The position numbers were made by a program, and so were the translations under genes. A model generated the notes under the pieces. That model worked only from the letters and a program-made list of their open reading frames with translations, was not told where the DNA came from and ran no database searches. From positions 1 to 5,924 of the forward strand of contig JAEERZ010000144.1 in NCBI GenBank assembly GCA_016286075.1: a DNA stretch of 5,924 nt, given 5' to 3'. Below are positions 1 through 5,213 of this stretch, piece by piece (the stretch's first letter is position 1; each line of letters starts with the position of its first letter). The DNA comes from Selenomonadaceae bacterium. GTDB taxonomy: Bacteria > Bacillota > Negativicutes > Selenomonadales > Selenomonadaceae.

Positions 1-108
1 ACCGAGGAATGGAATCCGAAAAAGAGCGTTATCAACGACGACTTTGACGCGTCCCGGCCTCGGTTCTTCGGCGACGAGAATTACGATACGCAGATTCGCG
101 GGAAATGA
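1..108 (+). CDS. C-terminal end of an unidentified protein (5' part outside window)
   Basis: Frame 1 is open from the first base to a TGA at 106-108 and gives 35 residues ending in YDTQIRGK. The tail is strongly hydrophilic, rich in Asp, Asn, Arg and Lys, with no membrane segment and no motif I recognise, so no function is offered. It is read as the end of a real gene because the frame enters from the left edge, codon use resembles that of the neighbouring genes, and the stop lies only 12 bases from the stop of the convergent TtcA-family gene, a typical tail-to-tail spacing. It could still be a chance open frame, since 36 codons is short. Confidence 0.55.
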   Translation, partial: TEEWNPKKSVINDDFDASRPRFFGDENYDTQIRGK

Positions 109-120
109 GGACAGCAGGCT

Positions 121-909
121 TTATTCGTGCATAAAGCGGTCGTAACTTTCCCGCATTTCTTTTCTGCTTTTGGCGGCGGGCCAGAGTCTGTTCATTTCCC
201 CGCCGCCGTTTTTGCGCATGGCGGAAGCTAAGTGCTCGTATATAAGCGGATTTTTTTCGGTCAGGTCGGCGACGAGCTTCTTGACCGTTTCCCGTTTCGT
301 CTTGCCGTCGATGGGGCAGGGCGATTTTACGGGCGTCATGCCGTGATAGGGAATCGCGTCGACGATTTCCTGCTCGCGAAGATAGACCAGCGGCCGAATC
401 ACGGTCAAGTCCGTTCGGTCTAAATATGTTTTCGGCTGGAACGTGCCGATTTGTCCCGAGTACAGGAGATTCAGGAGCAGCGTTTCCACCGCGTCGTCGT
501 TATGGTGCGCGTAGGCGATCTTATTGCATTGACGTTCCGTAGCGACGCGATTGATCGCGCCGCGTCGAAAAAAGGCGCAGGTGAAGCAGGGCGCGTTTTT
601 CGGACTGCTTTGAATCACTCCCGCGATATCGACTTTTTCGATTTCGTGGGGAATGTCCAGCGAGGCGCAGAAACGGGAAAGAGCTTCGGCGTCGAAGTTT
701 TCGCTGAACATCGGATCTATGGTCAGCGCGCGCAGGGCAAATTTCCCTTTTGTCCGTTCGCGCATCATCGCCAGCGCATAGGTCAAAAGCAGGCTGTCCT
801 TTCCGCCGGAAAGCCCGATCAAGATATTATCGCCGCGCTCGATCATCTCAAACTCGATGATGGCGCGCATGATTTTGCTGAAATAAGCCTGTGGGAGACG
901 GAATTTCAT
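121..909 (-). CDS. ttcA: TtcA-family tRNA 2-thiocytidine synthetase (PP-loop ATPase, Fe-S)
   Basis: The product is 262 residues. It carries the N-type ATP pyrophosphatase PP-loop SGGKDS at residues 34-39, CFTC at 108-111 followed by FRRG, the motif HHNDDAVETLLLN from about 135, and a late cysteine in SPCPIDG (Cys198). This pattern of two cysteines in CxxC plus one distal cysteine matches the TtcA family, where the three ligate a [4Fe-4S] cluster. TtcA adenylates and thiolates C32 of certain tRNAs in the cytoplasm. The protein is shorter than E. coli TtcA (about 310 residues), mainly at the C terminus. The frame also has an ATG 13 codons upstream (at 948), but that has no Shine-Dalgarno, whereas the ATG at 909 has a good one. 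The gene is divergent from the cobalamin operon and nothing shows a functional link. Family membership is secure; the exact tRNA substrate in this organism is inferred. Related PP-loop proteins such as TilS lack this cysteine pattern. Confidence 0.88.
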   Translation of the reverse strand: MKFRLPQAYFSKIMRAIIEFEMIERGDNILIGLSGGKDSLLLTYALAMMRERTKGKFALRALTIDPMFSENFDAEALSRFCASLDIPHEIEKVDIAGVIQSSPKNAPCFTCAFFRRGAINRVATERQCNKIAYAHHNDDAVETLLLNLLYSGQIGTFQPKTYLDRTDLTVIRPLVYLREQEIVDAIPYHGMTPVKSPCPIDGKTKRETVKKLVADLTEKNPLIYEHLASAMRKNGGGEMNRLWPAAKSRKEMRESYDRFMHE

Positions 910-917
910 AAACGACA

Positions 918-925
918 CTTCCTTT
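918..925 (-). promoter_or_regulatory. Ribosome binding site deciding the ttcA start
   Basis: On the minus strand this reads AAAGGAAG, 8 bases before the ATG at 909. The alternative in-frame ATG at 948 has only an AT-rich, G-poor leader. This site therefore decides the shorter 262-residue product, beginning MKFRLPQAYF. Confidence 0.75.
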
Positions 926-959
926 GCTGTCTTCCCATTATATCCCATACAGAAAAAAG

Positions 960-987
960 TTGTTAGTTGAAAAAGTTATGTTATAAT
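960..987 (+). promoter_or_regulatory. Predicted sigma-A type promoter of the cobalamin operon
   Basis: A consensus -10 TATAAT lies at 982-987, with TG one base upstream (979-980), giving an extended -10. The best -35 is TTGTTA at 960-965, with a 16-base spacer. Transcription would start near 994, leaving a leader of about 75 bases before the cbiD start at 1070. The position is right for the first gene of the cbiDETFGH run. The prediction rests on consensus matching only. Confidence 0.6.
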
Positions 988-1012
988 AGTAAAGTGTGAA
1001 AAAGTGAATCAA
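983..1012 (-). promoter_or_regulatory. Possible divergent promoter of ttcA
   Basis: On the minus strand, TTGATT (1007-1012) is followed after 18 bases by TATTAT (983-988). A start near 976 would leave a leader of about 67 bases before the ATG at 909. The -10 lies almost exactly on the -10 of the opposite promoter (982-987). The match is weaker than that of the rightward promoter, and the region is AT-rich, which raises the chance of false matches. Confidence 0.35.
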
Positions 1013-1055
1013 TGTATAAAAAATGATATAAATTTTCGGCTTGATGTTCGATATT

Positions 1056-1064
1056 GAGGAAGGG
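1056..1064 (+). promoter_or_regulatory. Ribosome binding site supporting the TTG start of cbiD
   Basis: GAGGAAGGG ends 5 bases before the TTG at 1070. The strong purine run, together with the conserved CbiD N-terminal motif that begins a few codons later (LRGGYTTG), supports initiation at this TTG rather than at a later ATG. Confidence 0.7.
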
Positions 1065-1069
1065 TTGCT

Positions 1070-2170
1070 TTGGGAAAAGAACTGCGGGGGGGATACACGA
1101 CCGGCGCCTGTATGGCGGCAGGAGTCAAGGCTGCGTTATTGTATCGCGCGGGAGAATATTGTGAACGTCTGAAACTGATCGCTTTGGACGGAACGCCGTT
1201 GGAGATTCCCGTTAAAAGCATTGAGGAAACGGACGACGGCGTTCGTGTTGAGATTGTAAAGGACGCCGGAGACGACCCGGATATCACGAACGGCGCTTCC
1301 GTATTCACGACGATTCGTACCCTTCCTCCCGGCAGCGGCGTCGTATTTCAGGCGGGCGAGGGAATCGGCACGGTGACTAAGGCCGGGCTGTCCGTGCCTG
1401 TCGGAAGTCCCGCGATCAATCCGGGGCCGAAAAAATTGACGGAGCAGGTTGTCCGCGAGATTTTGGGCGACGACGCGGCGTTGGAAGTCACAGTTTCGAT
1501 TCCTGCGGGGACGGAACTGGCGAAAAAAACTCTCAATCCCGTGCTCGGCGTTGTCGGCGGAATTTCCGTCATCGGCACGACCGGGGTTCTGCGCCCGATG
1601 TCGGAAGAAGGTTTCAAGAATTCCCTGTTGCCGCAAATCGACGTCGCAAAGGCGGCGGGTTACGATACGCAGATTTTCGTACCCGGCAAGATCGGCGAAA
1701 ATATTGCCGTGAAATTTGGACTGCCGCGCGAGGCGATTGTGCAAACGAGCAATTTCATCGGCTTTATGCTGGACGCGGCGGCAGAGCGGAAAATCAAGCG
1801 AGTGCTGTTGTTCGGTCATCTTGGGAAATTGGCAAAGGTCGCGGCAGGCGTTTTCCATACGCACAATCGCGTCGGCGACGGCCGATTGGAAGCGATTGCG
1901 GCCTACGCGGCGGCGGAAGGGATGCCCGCCGAGGGCGTCCGGCGCGTGCTCGCGGCGACGACTACCGAGGACGCGATGCCGATTATCGAAGAATATGGAA
2001 TGACGAAGGTTTATGATATATTGGCGGAGCGCGCGTCGCTCCGTTCGGAACGCCACGTGTTCGGCGAGCTTTCGGTGGGCACGGTGATGGTGACGCTGAA
2101 GGGCGAACTCCTCGGCATGGATGAGCATGCGCGGGAGATAGGAAGGGGTTTTCATTGGAACATCGAGTGA
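1070..2170 (+). CDS. cbiD: Cobalt-precorrin-5B (C1)-methyltransferase CbiD
   Basis: CbiD uses S-adenosylmethionine to methylate C1 of the contracted ring in the anaerobic cobalamin pathway, in the step after CbiG. The 366-residue length is normal for the family. Recognisable CbiD blocks in order are LRGGYTTGACMAAG (5-18), DDPDITNGA (68-76), GIGTVTKAGLSVPVGSPAINP (about 98-118), GGISVIGTTGVLRPMSEE (163-180) and SNFIGFMLDAA (227-237). The last block is GHLGKLAKVAAGVFHTH (249-265). CbiD is unrelated to the other, class III, methyltransferases of this pathway. Translation starts at TTG with a strong Shine-Dalgarno; the next genes follow with overlaps, so this looks like the first gene of the transcript. 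The last 16 bases overlap cbiE. No residue loss or frame break is visible. Confidence 0.96.
   Translation: MGKELRGGYTTGACMAAGVKAALLYRAGEYCERLKLIALDGTPLEIPVKSIEETDDGVRVEIVKDAGDDPDITNGASVFTTIRTLPPGSGVVFQAGEGIGTVTKAGLSVPVGSPAINPGPKKLTEQVVREILGDDAALEVTVSIPAGTELAKKTLNPVLGVVGGISVIGTTGVLRPMSEEGFKNSLLPQIDVAKAAGYDTQIFVPGKIGENIAVKFGLPREAIVQTSNFIGFMLDAAAERKIKRVLLFGHLGKLAKVAAGVFHTHNRVGDGRLEAIAAYAAAEGMPAEGVRRVLAATTTEDAMPIIEEYGMTKVYDILAERASLRSERHVFGELSVGTVMVTLKGELLGMDEHAREIGRGFHWNIE
2140..2148 (+). promoter_or_regulatory. Ribosome binding site inside cbiD for the TTG start of cbiE
   Basis: AGGAAGGGG ends 6 bases before the TTG at 2155 and lies within the last codons of cbiD. It favours this start over the in-frame GTG at 2167, which would remove the first residues of the N-terminal beta strand leading into GIGPG. 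Confidence 0.7.
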
Positions 2171-2781
2171 TTGTAGCGGGAATTGGTCCGGGAAATCCCG
2201 ATTTTGTGCTTCCCGCCGCGCTTCATGCCATTCGTTCGGCGAAAGTTCTCGTCGGCGGAAGCCGCGCCCTTGCGGATTTTGCCGTCGAGGGACAATGTAC
2301 GATGACGATTCGCGGCGATATTCCCGCCGTTCTGTCCTTTATTGATGAGAAGCTTCGCGAGCAGGACGTTGTCGTGATGGTTTCGGGCGACCCGGGGTAT
2401 TTTTCTCTTTTGGACGCCCTCCGGCGTTCCTATGATGAGGAGCTTTTGCAGGTCATTCCCGGCATCAGCTCGGTGCAATTCGCGTTTGCGCGGCTGGCCC
2501 TTCCGTGGCATGACGCAAGCTTTTTGAGTTTTCACGGCAGGCGCCCGTCGGATGAAGAGCTTTCCTATACGCCGGGACGTGTGCTTGGCATCATCACGGA
2601 CAAGGCGTATAGTTCTCGGACGATTCCAAAGCTGCTGATGGAGCTCGGCTGGCCGAAGGAAGCCAAAACTGCGATTTGCGCGCGCCTGTCTTATGACGAC
2701 GAGCGCATCGTACGGACGACTCTCGGCGGGGCAGTCTCGGAACGGGAAGAAACACATTGCGTCGTGGTGGTGATTGGCTGA
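2155..2781 (+). CDS. cbiE: Cobalt-precorrin-7 (C5)-methyltransferase CbiE
   Basis: This is a class III tetrapyrrole methylase that methylates C5 late in corrin synthesis. The 208 residues show the family signatures: GIGPGNPD near the N terminus (9-16), VSGDPGYFSLL (76-86), IPGISSVQFAFARLALPW (101-118) and the CbiE-type FHGR (126-129). The length fits a stand-alone CbiE. In many aerobic-pathway organisms this domain is fused to the CbiT domain as CobL; here the two are separate genes, as is common in anaerobes. The start is TTG, 16 bases before the cbiD stop, with its own Shine-Dalgarno. The TGA stop shares its last base with the cbiT ATG, so the two proteins of the CobL-equivalent pair are probably made by coupled translation. 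Confidence 0.94.
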   Translation: MEHRVIVAGIGPGNPDFVLPAALHAIRSAKVLVGGSRALADFAVEGQCTMTIRGDIPAVLSFIDEKLREQDVVVMVSGDPGYFSLLDALRRSYDEELLQVIPGISSVQFAFARLALPWHDASFLSFHGRRPSDEELSYTPGRVLGIITDKAYSSRTIPKLLMELGWPKEAKTAICARLSYDDERIVRTTLGGAVSEREETHCVVVVIG

Positions 2782-3359
2782 TGATGGGGCTGGGTATTGA
2801 GGACGAGGCGTTTATTCGCGGCAAGGTGCCGATGACGAAGCAGGAGATTCGGGTGCTGACGATGGTCAAGGCGCACATCATGCCCAAAGACGTCGTTTGG
2901 GATATCGGCGCGGGCACCGGCTCGATGTCGGTGGAGGCGGCCTGTCTTGCCAGTCAAGGCCGTGTCTACGCTGTGGAACGGAATGCCGAAGGCGTTTCGT
3001 TGATTGAGCAGAACAAGGAAAAATTCGGCGTCGATAATTTAACGGTCGTCGAAGGCGAAGCGCCGGACGCTTTAAAGGATTTGCCGGATTGCGACGTCGC
3101 CATTATAGGCGGCAGCGGAAGCAGGCTTTCCGAGATATTGGACGAGATTTCCACTCGTTTTAAGACAGGTAGTCGCGTTGTGATAAATTGCATCACGATC
3201 CAAACCTTGGCGGCAGCGCTTGATTATTTTCGCGGGCATTCGGACGCTTTTTCCTATGAGGCGATACAGGTGCAGATCAACCGCTTGCAGGCGGTGGGCG
3301 CTTACGATATGGCGAAGGCGATTAACCCGATTTATATTGTAACGGGAGAAAAGAAATAG
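2781..3359 (+). CDS. cbiT: Cobalt-precorrin-6B (C15)-methyltransferase, decarboxylating, CbiT
   Basis: CbiT methylates C15 and removes the carboxyl of the ring C acetate side chain. It has a class I Rossmann methyltransferase fold, unlike its neighbours. The 192 residues start with GIEDEAFIRGKVPMTKQEIR (5-24), a hallmark CbiT N terminus. The SAM motif I follows at 39-47 (VWDIGAGTG), then VYAVERN (62-68) at the end of the second strand, and INCIT (135-139) further on. The frame extends upstream to a TTG at 2757, but the start is placed at the first ATG of ATGATG at 2781. There it overlaps the cbiE stop as TGATG and gives the usual family length. The ATG at 2784 is possible and would shorten the protein by one residue. 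No strong Shine-Dalgarno precedes it, so coupling to cbiE is likely. Confidence 0.94.
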   Translation: MMGLGIEDEAFIRGKVPMTKQEIRVLTMVKAHIMPKDVVWDIGAGTGSMSVEAACLASQGRVYAVERNAEGVSLIEQNKEKFGVDNLTVVEGEAPDALKDLPDCDVAIIGGSGSRLSEILDEISTRFKTGSRVVINCITIQTLAAALDYFRGHSDAFSYEAIQVQINRLQAVGAYDMAKAINPIYIVTGEKK

Positions 3360-3381
3360 ACTATTTTTACGGAAATAGACT
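3353..3381 (+). repeat. Direct repeat and alternative hairpins in the cbiT-cbiF gap
   Basis: GAAATAGACT occurs at 3353-3362 and again at 3372-3381, a period of 19 bases; the first copy contains the cbiT stop codon. Between the copies, CTATTT at 3361-3366 can pair with AAATAG on its left (3354-3359, a 13-base palindrome with one central base) or on its right (3373-3378, six pairs around a six-base loop). The right-hand hairpin ends 4 bases before the cbiF Shine-Dalgarno. It is AT-rich and not followed by a T run, so it is not a convincing terminator. The sequence relations are seen directly; any role is inference. Confidence 0.5.
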
Positions 3382-3382
3382 T

Positions 3383-3388
3383 AGGAGG
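3383..3388 (+). promoter_or_regulatory. Strong ribosome binding site of cbiF
   Basis: AGGAGG stands 8 bases before the ATG at 3397. It is the only full-consensus Shine-Dalgarno in the operon and serves the only gene here not overlapping its predecessor. This fits independent initiation after the repeat and hairpin just upstream. Confidence 0.8.
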
Positions 3389-3396
3389 CAGACAGG

Positions 3397-4155
3397 ATGC
3401 AGGTATTTATTGTCGGCGCGGGTCCCGGCGATCCGGAACTTATCACGGTCAAAGGACAGCGGCTTCTCAAAGAAGCGGACGTGATTATTTACGCGGGTTC
3501 GTTGGTCAATCCCGATGTGCTGAAGGTTGCCAAGGAGGGCGCGGAGATTTTCAATTCGGCGACGATGACGCTTCCGGAAGTGATCGATAAGGTTACGGAA
3601 TCCGTGCAGAAAGGAAAACTCGTAGTTCGCCTGCATACCGGAGATCCGGCAATTTACGGCGCGATTCAGGAGCAAATGGACGAGCTCAAAAAGCGCAATA
3701 TCGAGTTTGAGGTCGTGCCGGGCGTCAGCTCGTTCCTCGCGACGGCGGCGGCGCTGAAGCAGGAATATACGTTGCCGGACATTTCCCAGACGATTATCAT
3801 CACACGGGACGAGGGCAGGACGCCGGTCCCGAAGGAAGAGAGTTTGAAAAGCCTCGCCGCCCATCAGGCGACGATGTGTATTTTCCTGAGCGTCCACATG
3901 ATTGAGGACGTGGTGAAGGAACTGATTGCGGGCGGTTATGATAAGACGACGCCGATTGCCATCGTGCACAAGGCGACTTGGCCGGATCAGAAGATTATTC
4001 GCGCGACGCTGGAAACGATAGCCGAAAAGGTGCGGGCGGAGAAAATTACGCGCACGGCGATGATCGTCGTCAGCCGTTGTCTCGACGCCGACTATTCCCT
4101 GTCGCGTCTTTACGCGCCGGAGTTCAGCCACATGTTCCGTGCAGCGTCGAAATGA
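3397..4155 (+). CDS. cbiF: Cobalt-precorrin-4 C11-methyltransferase CbiF
   Basis: CbiF is the class III methyltransferase that adds the C11 methyl group after ring contraction. The 252 residues carry VGAGPGDPELITVKG (6-20), IIYAGSLVNPDVL (30-42), LHTGDPAIYGAIQEQM (79-94) and VPGVSSFLATAAAL (107-120). The block ITRDEGRTPVP (135-145), typical of CbiF/CobM, follows. HKATWPDQKI (191-200) is also characteristic of this subgroup. Length is normal. The gene starts at an ATG with a full-consensus Shine-Dalgarno, 37 bases after cbiT, and its TGA stop overlaps the ATG of cbiG (ATGA). The aerobic counterpart CobM is similar, but the CbiD and CbiG neighbours place this one in the cobalt-early route. Confidence 0.95.
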   Translation: MQVFIVGAGPGDPELITVKGQRLLKEADVIIYAGSLVNPDVLKVAKEGAEIFNSATMTLPEVIDKVTESVQKGKLVVRLHTGDPAIYGAIQEQMDELKKRNIEFEVVPGVSSFLATAAALKQEYTLPDISQTIIITRDEGRTPVPKEESLKSLAAHQATMCIFLSVHMIEDVVKELIAGGYDKTTPIAIVHKATWPDQKIIRATLETIAEKVRAEKITRTAMIVVSRCLDADYSLSRLYAPEFSHMFRAASK

Positions 4156-5213
4156 GATGCGCCGTTTTTGCCGCGACGAAACGCGGCGTGGAGTCGGCGC
4201 TGCGTCTAAAGGACGGGCTTTCCTGCGATTCTGTCGAGTTGTTTCTTAAAAACGACCGGGAACAGGAAGTCTCGGCAAAGCGTTTTGACCGTCTGCCCGA
4301 CGCGGTGGCGGAGGCGTTCCAAAAGTACGACGCTTTGATTTTTTTTATGGCGGCGGGAATCGCGGTTCGTATGATTGCGCCCCATTTGCGGGGCAAGCTG
4401 ACCGATCCCGCGGTGTTGGTTGCCGATGAAATGGGCCGTCATATCGTCAGTCTGCTTTCCGGCCATGTCGGAGGGGGCAACGCTCTGACGTTACGGGTTG
4501 CGGATTGTCTCGGGGGAGAGCCGGTTGTTACGACGGCGACGGATGCAAACGGATTGACGGCGCCCGACGCATTGGCGACGGAGATAGGGCTGCGGCCTGT
4601 ACCGAAGCCGATGATTCAGGTCATGAACGGCGCTCTTTTGACGGGTGAAAATATAGTATATGCGATAGACGATGCGCTCCCGCGACAAAAGTTTTTTGAA
4701 GAGGCTCTTTCCGCACGGGGAATTTCCTTTGTGCGTTTATCGACAGAGGAGGCTCTTCGGGCGGAGACGCTGACCGTATTCATTACGGATAATGATTCCC
4801 TGCGTTCCGAACGATTGTTGTCGTTGGTTCCGCGTCGCTTAGTCGCCGGTATGGGGTGCAGGCGCGGCATTCCGAAGGAAGCTTTGAAAAAAGCGCTCGC
4901 GGAGGCTTGCGCGCGTATCGGGCAAGATATAGAAGCGGTGTCCGTAATTGCCAGCACGGAGGTAAAACGTGACGAGGCGGGGTTGTTAGGATTGGCGAAA
5001 GACCTCGGCATAGAGGCGCGCTTTTTTGACAACGGCGCGCTTCAGGAAAAGATTGATGCTTACGGGCTCGAAGAGTCCGATTTTGTTCGGGGCCAAATCG
5101 GCGTCGGCAATATTTGCGAAGCGGCGGCGCTCTGTTGCGTTAGACAGGGGCGGATTGCGCTGCCGAAAACAAAATGGGAGAAAGCGACGGTGGCATTGAT
5201 ATGGGAAAAATAA
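4152..5213 (+). CDS. cbiG: Cobalt-precorrin-5A hydrolase CbiG
   Basis: CbiG opens the delta-lactone of cobalt-precorrin-5A and releases the extruded two-carbon unit as acetaldehyde, a step specific to the anaerobic pathway. The 353 residues show an N-terminal CbiG domain with IFFMAAGIAVRMIAPHL (63-79), VADEMGRHIVSLLSGHVGG (90-108) and VVTTATDANG (125-134). A variable middle region of roughly 145-225 follows. The C-terminal domain begins at LVAGMGCRRGIPKEAL (230-245) and contains SVIASTEVKRDEAGLLGLA (264-282). The reading frame is open further upstream, but the ATG at 4152 is chosen: it gives the family's usual N terminus (MRCAVFAATKRG) and an ATGA overlap with the cbiF stop. Its own Shine-Dalgarno is poor, implying coupling to cbiF. 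All three expected regions are present and intact. Confidence 0.95.
   Translation: MRCAVFAATKRGVESALRLKDGLSCDSVELFLKNDREQEVSAKRFDRLPDAVAEAFQKYDALIFFMAAGIAVRMIAPHLRGKLTDPAVLVADEMGRHIVSLLSGHVGGGNALTLRVADCLGGEPVVTTATDANGLTAPDALATEIGLRPVPKPMIQVMNGALLTGENIVYAIDDALPRQKFFEEALSARGISFVRLSTEEALRAETLTVFITDNDSLRSERLLSLVPRRLVAGMGCRRGIPKEALKKALAEACARIGQDIEAVSVIASTEVKRDEAGLLGLAKDLGIEARFFDNGALQEKIDAYGLEESDFVRGQIGVGNICEAAALCCVRQGRIALPKTKWEKATVALIWEK

Noticed and set aside
81..96. 16-base match TTACGATACGCAGATT also found at 1660-1675
   Set aside because: Both copies encode YDTQI in frame and sit in unrelated genes; shared codon preference explains it better than a mobile or regulatory repeat.
451..966. 171-codon plus-strand open frame opposite ttcA
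   Set aside because: It is antisense to a gene with clear PP-loop and cysteine motifs, and its own product shows no conserved feature.
952..983. Near-direct repeat GAAAAAAGTTGTTA / GAAAAAGTTATGTTA before the -10
   Set aside because: Imperfect and low in complexity within AT-rich promoter DNA; not distinguishable from chance.
1136..2155. 339-codon open frame on the minus strand opposite cbiD
   Set aside because: It lies wholly antisense to a confidently identified gene; its product is rich in Arg and His with no family motif, typical of the reverse frame of GC-rich coding DNA.
2757..2780. Upstream TTG start for cbiT at 2757
   Set aside because: It would add eight residues (MRRGGDWL) not expected in CbiT and increase overlap with cbiE, whereas the ATG at 2781 forms a standard TGATG junction.
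3337..3367. Possible internal promoter before cbiF (TTGTAA then TATTTT)
   Set aside because: The spacer is 19 bases and the -10 is a poor match; in an AT-rich gap this is weak evidence.
3367..4131. 254-codon open frame on the minus strand opposite cbiF
   Set aside because: Antisense shadow of cbiF with Arg/His/Asn-rich composition and no recognisable domain or ribosome binding support.
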